From NCBI GenBank assembly GCA_023897205.1, contig JAHWDD010000053.1, positions 1-21,214 of the forward strand: a stretch of DNA of 21,214 nucleotides, in the 5' to 3' direction. Source of the stretch: Exophiala sp. HKRS030 (Eukaryota > Ascomycota > Eurotiomycetes > Chaetothyriales > Herpotrichiellaceae). Positions 1-9,001 of this stretch are shown in pieces. Numbering within the stretch: the first letter of the stretch is position 1; each line of letters starts with the position of its first letter. The translations under genes were made by a program, and so were the position numbers. The notes under the pieces were generated by a model. The model saw nothing but the letters and a program-made list of their open reading frames with translations. It was not told where the DNA came from and made no database searches.

Positions 1-1272
1 CAGCGTAAAAATCCTAGGACGAGAGAAAGCCGACGTCGCAGCCAAAAACCCGGACCTGGAGAGGACCGTCTTTACGGGAGCGTCCGGTCGAAACGGCAGA
101 GTGGGAATCGGCGTGGTATACTTGGGCCCTCGGGCACATCGCATGGTCAGCAAGACCCTCGGATCCACCACGTCGATCAACGCCCACCATGGCGAATTGG
201 TGGCCCTGTACGAGGCCTGCCGCGTGGTGGATCAACGCTGGCCCGATCAGGACACCGACCCAAGAACACCGGTGCGGATCCTCAGCAGGAGCCGCTCGGC
301 GCTGGATGTACTGTAGTTGCGAAACCAGGGCAACAGTCAGGACAATGGATCGTCCGAAGAATATACGAGTTGCTCGGTCGTCTTGCCGCGTCGTGGAAGC
401 CACGGGTGGTCTTCCAGTGGATCCCAAGCGAATCCGCGACCCGCGGCAGTGAACTGGCGCATGACTTGGCTCGGCGAGCAACACACCCAAATCGCCAGAT
501 TCCGGTAGGGACGATGTTGAAATCGACCGCCAGAAGGAAACCGAAAGGAACCCATGACGAACAGAGGAAACAGTTCGAGGCGCGCCCCGGTGGCCGGTAC
601 ACGAAACAGCTCGATCGTGCTCTCCCTGGCCAGCACACGCGCAAGCTCTATGATGACCTCAAACGCGACGAGGCGCAAATCTTGGCTCAACTCCGAACGG
701 GGAAGAGCCGACTCAACAGTGCCCTTGACAGGATCAAAGCGGTGGACTCGGACCAGTGTGAATGGTGCCGCCGGCCCGAGACGGTCAGACACTTTCTGAC
801 GGAGTGCACGCGTTGGACCTTGCAGCGCCAACAATATCTTCATGCAACTACGGAGCGGTGGACGGACGTGTCATTCCTTCTGGGAGGGTGGACCAATGAA
901 AGAGTGGACGGACCGCTCAAGAAATGGAAGCCGAACATGGAAGCGGTCAGAGCGACGATCCGCTTTGCGAAAGCCACCGGTCGATTGAAGCTCGACCCTG
1001 AACAAAGGAGGTAATCCCGATTTGAGAATTGAACGAGCCCACACCCGACAATTCCTGTGCCGATGAAAGAACAGCAACACTCAAGAAGAACTGGCTTGAG
1101 GGCGAAGTGTGTAGCTCGTAAAGGGATCACAGCAGCCGCGAGGATCGTATGCCGCCGAAGGACCAACAGCAGGAAGTACCATGAACCGGGACGTTCGCGT
1201 GTAGCCATGTAGAACTAGCTAGTCCCCATTGGGCTTAGCCCCGCCTGGGCGTATGAAAATCAATCAAAAGCG
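1..1272 (+). mobile_element. LINE (non-LTR retrotransposon) copy A, 3' part, decayed
   Basis: The left edge of the window lies inside a LINE on the + strand. It holds the RNase H domain and the C-terminal Cys/His knuckle of the second ORF (positions 2-1014), then about 260 bp of 3' UTR. The UTR ends in a short simple tail, gaaaatcaatcaaaa, near 1257-1271. The CAAT-type tail is like those of the two other LINE-derived segments (near 15760 and 17330), but the protein differs clearly from the copy at 17321-21214, so this is another family of the same broad Tad/I-like type. The 5' part lies outside the window. The element ends about 100 bp from the stop codon of the convergent transcription factor gene. 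Confidence 0.85.
2..1014 (+). pseudogene. LINE ORF2 C-terminus: degenerate RNase H and zinc knuckle
   Basis: The frame starting at position 2 reads an RNase H-like stretch (VGIGVVYLGP, then HHGELVALYEACRVV) and stops at 314-316. The homologous continuation (QWIVRRIYELLGRLAASWK, then QWIPSESATRGSELAHDLAR) is in the frame of position 301, so there is a frameshift near 305-316. Two catalytic acidic positions look lost. The usual T-D-G-S motif reads T-G-A-S around 91-102, and the Asp expected in the second strand motif is Arg (ILSRSRSAL, about 280-306). The Glu of HHGEL and the last Asp (AHDLA) remain. The C-terminal knuckle CEWC..HFLTEC (about 751-810) is intact. Family membership rests on this order of RNase H then C-x2-C-x8-H-x4-C. 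The element cannot encode an active RNase H. Confidence 0.85.
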
Positions 1273-1372
1273 TGCTGGCGAGACTGCGGACTTCGTAAAC
1301 AGACAGCCTCGCCAAGTTAAATGAGATCTACGTACTGCAATTTTAGCTTGATGGGCAAAGCCCACGAGGGAT

Positions 1373-3709
1373 TCATCGAGGCGCTTCAGCCGTCTCCGTC
1401 CTCTGCGCGCTCTGCTCCTCCTTGACGAGCTCCCTGAGCTTCGCAATGACAATCCTTGACCGATGAAAATTGGCAACCCTCCCCACTGTCATGGTCCAAA
1501 CCTTGAGAGCCTGCGTGCACAGCTCCTCGTCCCGTCCCACAGACTGGTTGATCCGAACCAGAGCGACCTTGAGGCGATTCAGAAGGGATTGATCTTCTGC
1601 CGAGCGGACATCGCCTCGTGGGGTCTTAATGGTGGTGGCCCATTGATGGAGGGCAAAACCTGTGGCAAGCAGACGTGTTCAATACCGAAGCCATGGTGCG
1701 TTGAAGATGAAGTGTCAAGACATGGGCAGAGGGGGCTGGATCGGGCTGGGGATACTGTCTCCTGACTTACTGAATTGCAAAAGCGCAAATGACGCCAGCG
1801 CGCTCCATTCGTACCGCCCCGCATGCAACACCTCGTTCCAAGGTTAGTCTAGATAGCTCATCAATTTAAGATATCCCACGGGAGGTCTCACGGTATGCAT
1901 ATCCAGTTTGGACAGCATGATGAAGGCCTCCAAGGACCAGACAGAGGCTTGTCGCGCAGCTGCCGGAGACATGGCCTTGAAATCGCCAAATTTGCCCGTA
2001 TGGATCTCGATCCCGGCTATTTGGACGATGTTGACGGTGTCAAACATGAGACAGAGCTGACGATTGTGGCTTGGTATAGCACCCTCAAGATTCACCACGA
2101 GGACATCTTTGAACAGGTTCAGGACCATGTTCAAGTGTGCCTTTTTCCCCTCGGACAGAGCAGACCGGCGACAAAAGGCATCTCTGTCAGCAAAAGCTTG
2201 GGGATCTTGCTTTGTCCGCTGGATGTAGGACAGCACAGCGTGAATAAGACAATTCCGTCCAATGTAGGAGATTTGGTCTCGCGTCTCCGCCAGCGCCGAG
2301 TCGACATTGATCAGTGCGTAGAAGCAATGCAGGAAATATGGCGGTTCAGGTATGGGACTGAGCAGGTCCCAGGCTGCTTCGCTGTCGATCCGCCAGAGCT
2401 TTTCTGGTGCCGGGAGCGGGATGTCCATGTCAGAAACCCACAGAGAAGTGGATACGTGGAAAAAATAGTCCAGTTGGCAGAAGAAGGTGAACGTGGAGAT
2501 GATCGCGCTGGAGAGGAACGGAGTCACTAAGTCAGTACAGGATCGGAATCAAGAGCTCTATATGCAGCCATTACCGGAGGCATTCCTCGCGCCTCATCCA
2601 TTCTTGCCATGTTGGCGCTTGTCCACAAAGGGTCTCCTTACGAAGGACCACTTGCAAAATCTGCTTCCGGTCAGCTCTTGTGCCCTTCGCGCCTCGATGT
2701 TAAGATGGTTGATCAGTATAGAATTACCCTTGACAATTCCTGAGCCTTGGAGAGCGCCCACTCGTGGTCTCCTTCGGACCCATTCCAGAGAGAAAAGGAA
2801 GATAGATGTAGAAGGACTTGCAGTCGTGTGGCAGGGCTCATTTGGTCTTCTTCTAGGGCGCTCTTTGCCTTTTCAAGGAGCCGATCGGCCATAACCTCGT
2901 CTCTGGCAAAGCACGCCCCAATCGCGAGAATGCTGAGCACGATTGGTGGCTCCTTTCTCCGCTGAATGGTGCTTTCATGTAGAGTCGGCATGTAAGGGAG
3001 GAAGTATTGTGTGAAATGTTGATAGAAGATCAGTCTCCGCGGGGGATCGAGCTCCTGGAGACCAAAGTATGGTTAGTTTATAAACCCATCGAGGATGACC
3101 GGGCTCATGTTTCACCTCGATCCCAGTAATGCTGCAGAGCTCAAGCTGAGGCGATGGATCCGAGCTAGGCTGGTCCAAAGAACATGGTGATGGCTCTGGC
3201 AACAAGAAATCGAACGTGGTGTCTTCAAAGGTCCAGTTGTACAGAGAGAGATCTCCTGTCCAAGGGGACGACGGGAAATCCTCCTTCTGTATACCCGGAA
3301 TACAGGGCACATATGCGTTCTGTGGAACAATATGGGAGTTGATGGCCGTCCCCTCGAGGAGGCTATCTGCAGCTTCATCGAGCCAATCGCTGCCACTTTC
3401 TAGGTCTGGAGTCTGTACCATCGTCCCAGGTGCTGCAGGTAGATTGGGAGGGATTGGCCCTCTCCTGCGTCTGCGACGACGGACCAGATTGTCCAGGTCG
3501 TGAGTCGATGTATGTCTTGCTAGCACGTCGGCGCGATGAAAGTACATTCCGCAGGTGTGGCATCTGTGTTTGGCATTGCTGTGCGAGAGGAGGTGACGGG
3601 CAAGATGGACTTGTCTCTTGAAGGTACGACTACACAATGCGCAATTGAATGGTGGTATTGGGTCTGTCAGCTGGACAGGCATTTTGTTCTCCAACACAAG
3701 CGATTGCAT
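1373..3709 (-). CDS. C2H2 zinc-finger transcription factor with fungal-specific regulatory domain
   Basis: Probable DNA-binding regulator of the neighbouring gene block, 656 aa in six exons read by hand: 3709-3116, 3054-2728, 2660-2575, 2507-1892, 1831-1771 and 1659-1373. Every intron (60-111 nt) is GT..AG and the frame closes exactly. Two adjacent C2H2 fingers sit near the N-terminus (C23, C26, H39, H43 and C50, C53, H66, H70), followed by a run of seven Arg (77-83), a likely nuclear localisation signal. The remainder resembles the fungal-specific transcription factor middle domain, for example YQHFTQYFLPYMPTLHEST and LPAPEKLWRIDSEAAWDLL. The start is the ATG at 3709; an in-frame ATG at codon 10 is an alternative. 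It is divergent from the flavin oxidoreductase gene across 632 bp. The least certain parts are intron 3 (2508-2574) and the last two exons; without the intron at 1832-1891 the frame would stop at 1844. Confidence 0.88.
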
Positions 3710-4341
3710 CAGCCTCAGCGTCCAGATGGTGCGGCTGTGAAGCTACAGGTCATGGAATTTCGTGATTGCTGACAGCAAGGCGTTGCAAGTTGGTACAGTA
3801 ATGAGAGCAAGCTCGCACAATGGCCCTCTAACTCTTTTATTGCGCTTGGGGACGGCGGCACAATGGAATCGGGAGCAATTTACAGGGTTACTCGAGAAAA
3901 TCGGGGCAAGACGAGGAGGGGGAACATACAAACCTGGGGAAGAGGCTAGGTGTCTCCTCTGCTGGCGTGGACTGTGATTCCTCTCCACTGCAGTTTCCGC
4001 GACAGGGTCCATGCGTAATAATTGTTAAAAACATGGCTTCCTGCTCAAAAGTGGTTTGACGGAAGTATGACATAATGGGCAGGGACCGGCATCTCAGGCG
4101 TGCTCCCACCGCAAGTTAAAATCAATCCCACCGTAAGACCCCACCGTCATCTCGAGTGGGTATCTGCAAGACTCTGCAACTCAAGGCGGCTCAGGTAGTC
4201 CAGACCGAGGGCGCCAGAAATGGGATGAGCCTGCTATGCCGTTGTCTGGAGACAGAGAACATATAGTGCCAGATCTGCACAATATGCCCAAGCAGTTTAA
4301 GTAAAGCCTGCTCCTGAGCAGAACGTGGACTGTTTGCTACC
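3710..4341. promoter_or_regulatory. Divergent promoter region of the regulator and the flavin oxidoreductase
   Basis: This 632-bp intergenic stretch separates two divergent start codons. I see no credible ORF in it. Its most distinctive content is the triple CCCACCG repeat at 4105-4149, listed separately. No clear TATA box could be assigned. Confidence 0.6.
4105..4149 (+). promoter_or_regulatory. Three tandem CCCACCG motifs (candidate regulator binding sites)
   Basis: Three copies lie within 45 bp: CCCACCGCAAG at 4105-4115, CCCACCGTAAG at 4127-4137 and CCCACCGTCA at 4140-4149. They are about 200-240 bp upstream of the flavin oxidoreductase start (4342) and about 400-440 bp upstream of the regulator start (3709). 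Related copies occur in the other promoters of the block. Binding by the adjacent C2H2 protein is inferred, not shown. Confidence 0.6.
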
Positions 4342-5959
4342 ATGGATTGTCTCTTCTCGGCAGTCGAAATGCTCAACCAGCCCGTGCAGGTCGGCCAGCT
4401 GAAGCTGAAGAACAGGATTGGCATGTCTGCTATGTCTCGCAACCGGTACGTTCGCAATGGCATCAATCCATTTATTTGTCTGAGGGAAACGCTGAGATAG
4501 TCAACTGTCTCTCTAGGTCTCCCAGTTCGTACCCAGGAAATTTGAATCAAGAGTATTACTATCAACGGGCCCTGGGCGGGTGTGGATTTCTCACTTCCGA
4601 GGGTGCTCTGGTCTGTCCACAAGGGACACCCATGCCCAATGCGCCCCAGCTGGACTCTCGGGAGCATATGCTAGCCTGGAAGAAGATTGTCGACAAGGTC
4701 CACACCGTCCCTGGCTCTATCTTCTTCTGCCAAATATGGCACGGTAAGCTGATGTCGTCGACACACCTGCTGGATAGATCAGGATATAGGCTGACACGTT
4801 GACGTAGCCGGGCGCTTGACGAACGAGCATGCCAAAATGCAGAAGAAAGCCGGCACATCCCCTCAAGCACCCAGTGCCATTCGCGCCCGGAACGGTTTTA
4901 AACACGGTGCGAAGTTTACCGTCTTTGAAGACGTCGTTTCTTCCAAAGAAGGAGGATATTCCGTCCCAGAGGCCATCAAGGATGTCCATGCGGTGGTGGA
5001 ACAGCATCGTCGAAGCGCTCAATGGGCCAAAGAAGCTGGTTTCGACGGAGTCGAACTCCACGCTGCGAATGGTTATCTCGTGTCGCAGGTCAGTCTGGAA
5101 TGACCTGCTGTCTGTCCATGCGTTTCGTTGATGAACTCATTCTTCTCCCAGTTCCTATGCGCAACTGCTAACCAGCGAACTGATCTCTATGGTGGATCTG
5201 TTGAGAATGTAAGTCAAGCACAATCACTCAATCATCGTCTGACTTGTTGATCATTCCCTCAGCGCACCCGATTTCCCTTGGAAGTCATAGACTCCATGAT
5301 CGACATTTGGGGGCCCGGCCGCGTGGGTATCAAGCTCTCGCCCGGAGGGGGCCTCGGCGATGTGGGAATGGCCAGGGAAGAACAGATCGCTCAATACGAG
5401 TACTTGATCACCGAACTCGACAAGCGTCCACTGGCTTACATTCTGCTCGTCCGCTATCTCAGTAGGTTTGACTTCAGGGCTGATCGTCGACACACTTCTG
5501 TAACCGAACGCTGACCAACTTGCCTTTCGTCCTTTCAGGATTCATGGATATGGAGATTGACGGCCAGATGCGAGGCATCAATCACCCCGTGTGGGCAACA
5601 TATCGACATCTGATCAAGAACGCCAAAGTCTTCCTCAACGGGAACATCTCGGTACCTGAAGCGGAGGAGTTGCTAAAGGACGGCACTGGGGATGTCATTG
5701 TCTTTGGACGACCGTGGATCACGAATCCCGATTTTGCCAACAAGGTCTTTTCCGGGATGGAATGTATATTCAACTATGATTTTGTGGTGAGTTTCTGCCT
5801 CTTGAGCTTAGTTACTGAGACAGACGGGGCAGCCACAAGCTGACGACAACATAGACCTTTTCCTCGTACCCCCCAGACCGTCCTGAGAAAGGATATACGG
5901 ACTATCCTTTTACCACGGTGGACTATGAGCATGCAGAGATTGAAAGACCAAAGCTGTGA
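4342..5959 (+). CDS. NADH:flavin oxidoreductase / Old Yellow Enzyme family protein
   Basis: FMN-dependent reductase of the Old Yellow Enzyme family, which typically reduces activated C=C bonds of unsaturated carbonyl compounds with NAD(P)H. It has seven exons: 4342-4445, 4517-4743, 4808-5088, 5152-5208, 5263-5461, 5539-5786 and 5855-5959, giving 406 aa, a normal family length. All six introns are GT..AG, 54-77 nt. Visible hallmarks are LKNRIGMSAMSRN near the N-terminus, QIWHAGR at the exon 2/3 junction, GFDGVELHAANGYLVSQF with the substrate-binding His195/Asn198 pair and Tyr200, TDLYGGSVENR, and the phosphate-binding FGRPWITNPD near the C-terminus. No signal peptide is seen, so it is probably cytosolic. 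The gene is divergent from the regulator and convergent with the dehydrogenase, 88 bp away. The substrate cannot be told from sequence. Confidence 0.95.
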
Positions 5960-6047
5960 CACCTCGCATCAAATACCACATCGCGTCGCTGCTCCTAATA
6001 TGGAACGGTGTGAATTGTCAAATGGATCTGTTACACACTGCCATTCT

Positions 6048-7234
6048 TTATATGATCGAGTATCCTCCATCAACTGTCCATGTTGTCCCTGTGATATACG
6101 CCGCTCGTGGGCTGCAGAGAAATGTGACAACGCAGGCTATCTCTTCAGCCCGCGCGAACCTGCCCATTGGTATCTTGGGGACCATCGACGCCTTCAATGC
6201 TCGAGTTTTCTCGGGAGTTAACAAGGTCGTATCCACAAATCCCGGAAGCACACAATTGATCCGTATCCCTCGGCTGGGATTCGAAATTTAGAGAGAATGA
6301 AAAATTGCCTCCACCACCGACGGGTGGGCTGGGTACAGCAGTACTTACACGGCATAACTGAGAGCATCAGACTTTGTCAATCCAACAACACCTCAAAAAT
6401 GAAAGCAAATTAGTCAATCAGCAAAAATTTGGCTCTCTCAAGCTCAATGGTGATGACTGAGTTCTCACCATGCTTTGATATGATGTATGGCGCGCAGTCC
6501 GGTAAGGCCAGTATGCCCATGACTGATGAGACATTTACAATTGCTCCTCGAGCTGGGCCGAAACTGGTTACAGTGGTCAGCACGGCGAAGCTCGTTTGCA
6601 GAAGCATTGCAAATGCGGTGTCTTGCCTGGTGTCAAGAGGTTCCTGTGCCATCATTGACCTGATCTCTTCCCTCTCACACACCCAGAGCGACTTTGTGTT
6701 TATATCCAATACCTGGTCATAGCTGATCCCAACCAAGCATCAACTCTGGTCAAGATATTCCACACCCAAAGGGATCTCACTGACCTGGCCGTTTCCATCT
6801 CGTGAGTAGGACCTGGGACACCAGTGGTGCCCACTCCGTTTGATACATAGTCCAAGCGGCCGAAGACTTGAAGAACAAAGCCTACCAGATCCTTCACGAA
6901 GTCTTCAGAGGTCACATCTCCCGGATACGCTTTGACTGAGGCGTTTGCGTTGACCGCAAGGGCCATAGCCACTGTTTCATGCAAATCGGCCGCCTTAAGG
7001 TCAGAAAGCACCAGACTCGTACACCCATCGTGGACGAACTGAAGGGCGACGGCTCGACCTGTTGATGCAAAGTTGGTATCCTGAGCCCTTCCTCATGTTT
7101 TGGACTGATGCATGACTCTTACCAATTCCACCTGCAGCGGCAGTGACCAAAGCGACCCTTTCTCAGAATTAATTGTGGAGGAGCAGCGCCTGATGAACCA
7201 CGTACCCATCTAATTGCAACTTCATGTTTGTCAT
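6048..7234 (-). CDS. Short-chain dehydrogenase/reductase (SDR), classical type
   Basis: NAD(P)-dependent oxidoreductase of the classical SDR family. Exons read by hand: 7234-7206, 7157-7123, 7058-6785, 6722-6627, 6563-6469, 6391-6349 and 6273-6048, giving 265 aa. The break at 6564-6626 is a GC..AG intron of 63 nt; if retained, the protein has an in-frame 21-residue insertion (286 aa). The N-terminus reads LDGVALVTAAAGGIGRA, so the first Gly of the TGxxxGxG cofactor motif is Ala. The acidic residue after beta-2 (LVLSDLKAAD) suggests NAD(H). Catalytic residues are Ser158 (IVNVSS), Tyr171 and Lys175 (PYIISK). The C-terminus is typical (PGFVDTT, GRFARAEEIA, YITGTTWTVDGGYS). The start at 7234 has a second ATG three codons later. 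The N-terminal exon of 29 nt is the least certain piece. Confidence 0.9.
6564..6626 (-). other. Probable GC-AG intron within the SDR gene
   Basis: On the minus strand this 63-nt segment begins GCAAGA, contains a branch-like GTGCTGAC and ends AACCAG. Removing it joins LDTS to FGPARGAIVNVSS, the usual SDR spacing. Its length is a multiple of three and it has no stop, so retention would still give an open frame. GC donors are a known minor class in fungi. Confidence 0.65.
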
Positions 7235-7646
7235 AAATTGAAGGCCAGCTTCGCACAAAGTGAACTACCTACGGAGAGAAGGGCAGTCTAAAGGGGACAG
7301 TGTTTGACAATAAAGTAGAGGATCGTGGCCGTAAATCGTGGGCCCTGGTGCCATCCCACCGTAGCGAGCCCAGTCTTGATTAGTCTCGATCACGTGATTT
7401 AACCGCCCAGCTTCGGAAGGCACGTTAGCTACCGAACCTCTTCAAACGGGGAGCTGGCCCGACACCCAGAAATGGTGATCCAAATTGGTTGGCATTCATT
7501 GTTCCTGTTGCATGGCTTGAGTCTTACGCATCTTACGCACGTCGAGTAAAGTAATGTTCCGACTCTCGTCACCGATAGCTTAAACTGAACTTATTATATA
7601 CACCTCTCCAGCTACCTATATGACGCAAGCCTCAGGATCTCCGCTT
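7235..7646. promoter_or_regulatory. Intergenic region upstream of the SDR gene
   Basis: This 412-bp stretch separates the SDR start from the stop of the DUF8021 gene, both on the minus strand. It should hold the SDR promoter and the 3' end of the DUF8021 transcript. It contains a perfect 10-bp palindrome ATCACGTGAT at 7389-7398 (an E-box core) and one CCCACCGTA motif. I see no gene in it. Confidence 0.55.
7355..7365 (+). promoter_or_regulatory. CCCACCGTAGC motif upstream of the SDR gene
   Basis: A single copy of the motif shared by the promoters of this block, 121-131 bp upstream of the SDR start codon at 7234. It matches the 4127 copy in the flavin oxidoreductase promoter over ATCCCACCGTA. 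Confidence 0.5.
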
Positions 7647-8681
7647 TCAAGCCCAGATGGTCCCTGTGCCCTTAGGCATGATTATCCAAACCGACTCCAT
7701 ATCTTCCAAGTTCCCGGTGTCCCCAATTTTGATCAGCTCGGTCATGGTGGCGACTCCATGATGCATGATCTTCGGATCTGGTCGCAGAATTCCGACTCCT
7801 TCAATCTGGACGCTGTCCCTGCGATACCAGGGACGATAGATCGAGTGAACCCAGACCAGGCCTCGCTCCACATCCACTACATGCACCCTTTTGTCTGTGA
7901 CGAGATCAGCCGACCAGATTTGCGTGGCGTGCTGCTCTCGGGCGCTCATGGCCGCAAAATTGGGCACCAAGCCGCCGCTGTCGTTCACGTACCACTCTTC
8001 TTGGTGGAAGTTGGGATTGAGGAGGGCGGATGTCCCGTTTTCGATCCTTCTGAATTCCTCGCCAAAGGGCACATAGCACGGATGGTCACTGCCGATGCTC
8101 TCGTAGTAGAGCAGGGCAATTCTGATCAGTTGGTCGCGAGTGAATTTTGGCTCCTTCAACTTTCGGGCAAAGTTCTCGCGAAAGGTTTTGCAGCTGTCTC
8201 GAGGGTCGCTGGCCGTGCTGCCTCGAAACTTGCCCCCCTGTATCAGGTCGATCTCACTGATGCGGCCTGCCATGACCTTGAGACGTATCGAGCACAGTGA
8301 CGCCTCTTTTCCGCGCCAGACCAGGCCGACAAAGCCGGCGTGGAGAGTGTGGAAAGCAGCTTCATATGTCCGATCTTCGAAGACGAACTGGTAATTGTCG
8401 TCAACTGCGGTGGCCTTTGTCCATAGCCCGATCGTCCCAATTTCCATGGGGATTTCGTTCTCTGTGGCCCTGACGTCTGGGGCCAGAGGAAGGTCACTTG
8501 GATCGTGTTGAACCAGCGCCTTCAAGAACCGCCGCATGATATCAGCCATGTCGAAATCCTCCCGGGAGGCGCGCTGTATACACCATTCAATTGATTTTGT
8601 AGAATAGTCTTGTCGCCTGTCGAGGGTATACGAGAGCTGGAAAGCCTCTATACTGGCTGCTCCGCCATAGGTGTGGGACAT
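7647..8681 (-). CDS. DUF8021-type protein with tandem NTF2-like halves
   Basis: Single-exon gene of 344 aa. The ATG at 8681 is chosen; the frame is open only two codons further before a stop a few codons upstream. Residues from about 45 (IMRRFLKALVQHDPSDLPLA) to about 160 (RLKVMAGRISEIDLI) look like the first half seen in fungal DUF8021 proteins, with the typical HDPS-LPLAP-VR-TEN pattern. The second half, from about 185 (RDQLIRIALLYYESI) through YVPFGEEFRRIENG to DVERGLVWVHSIYR, matches the DUF8021 core. Both halves suggest a cone-shaped NTF2/SnoaL-like fold. Members of that fold include isomerases, cyclases and hydrolases, but the activity of this family is not established. No signal peptide or membrane segment is seen. 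It shares a 320-bp promoter region with the transporter. Confidence 0.82.
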   Translation of the reverse strand: MSHTYGGAASIEAFQLSYTLDRRQDYSTKSIEWCIQRASREDFDMADIMRRFLKALVQHDPSDLPLAPDVRATENEIPMEIGTIGLWTKATAVDDNYQFVFEDRTYEAAFHTLHAGFVGLVWRGKEASLCSIRLKVMAGRISEIDLIQGGKFRGSTASDPRDSCKTFRENFARKLKEPKFTRDQLIRIALLYYESIGSDHPCYVPFGEEFRRIENGTSALLNPNFHQEEWYVNDSGGLVPNFAAMSAREQHATQIWSADLVTDKRVHVVDVERGLVWVHSIYRPWYRRDSVQIEGVGILRPDPKIMHHGVATMTELIKIGDTGNLEDMESVWIIMPKGTGTIWA

Positions 8682-8718
8682 CGCCACTCCTAGAAGTCAC
8701 TCTCAAGTGGGGGGAGCA

Positions 8719-8730
8719 CCCACTGTAAAG
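8719..8730 (+). promoter_or_regulatory. CCCACTGTAAAG motif
   Basis: First of three CCACTGTAA copies in the shared promoter, 38 bp upstream of the DUF8021 start and 283 bp upstream of the transporter start. It is flanked by G-rich and C-rich hexamers that also fit the predicted GTGGGG target of the local regulator. Confidence 0.55.
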
Positions 8731-8762
8731 AATTGGACTTCCCCACATTCGGACACGAGAAA

Positions 8763-8774
8763 ACCACTGTAAGG
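8763..8774 (+). promoter_or_regulatory. ACCACTGTAAGG motif
   Basis: Second CCACTGTAA copy, 82 bp upstream of the DUF8021 start. It lacks the third C of the CCCAC core. Confidence 0.5.
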
Positions 8775-8833
8775 TCCTCCAGCAGTCCGCTCGAGAATTC
8801 CTTGCATTTGGTCCATGCTGACAGAATCGACAC

Positions 8834-8844
8834 TCCACTGTAAT
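8834..8844 (+). promoter_or_regulatory. TCCACTGTAAT motif
   Basis: Third CCACTGTAA copy, 153 bp upstream of the DUF8021 start and 168 bp upstream of the transporter start. Confidence 0.5.
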
Positions 8845-9001
8845 CATTTTCGAGTCCATTGAAAACTCTGAATGAAGTTCGGTTGATGCTGTCATTTTGT
8901 TTCCCATGCCAGGTTGAAAGAAGGGGTTATGACCCATTTGACCAAGACCGGAGGAACAATATACCGTACCGACTACCCTGAGAAGAAAAGCAACTGCCAT
9001 A

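Larger units (their letters stand above)
8682..9001. promoter_or_regulatory. Bidirectional promoter of the DUF8021 gene and the transporter
   Basis: 320 bp lie between two divergent start codons. The region holds three CCACTGTAA copies, plus GTGGGGGG at 8707-8714 and CCCCAC at 8741-8746, which form a loose inverted pair. Confidence 0.65.

Noticed and set aside
337..1208. Minus-strand open frames over the left LINE
   Set aside because: They are shadows of the + strand RNase H and knuckle region and begin with non-ATG codons.
1844..1846. TAA at 1844-1846 as the end of the regulator
   Set aside because: A GT..AG intron at 1832-1891 with a CTAAC branch removes it. The frame then continues into two further exons with coherent protein to 1373.
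1895..2530. A 211-codon open frame on the + strand
   Set aside because: It lies antisense to exon 4 of the regulator, whose minus-strand translation shows the recognisable domain; the + frame has no family-like features.
7620..8300. A 226-codon open frame on the + strand
   Set aside because: Antisense shadow of the DUF8021 gene; no motif is visible.
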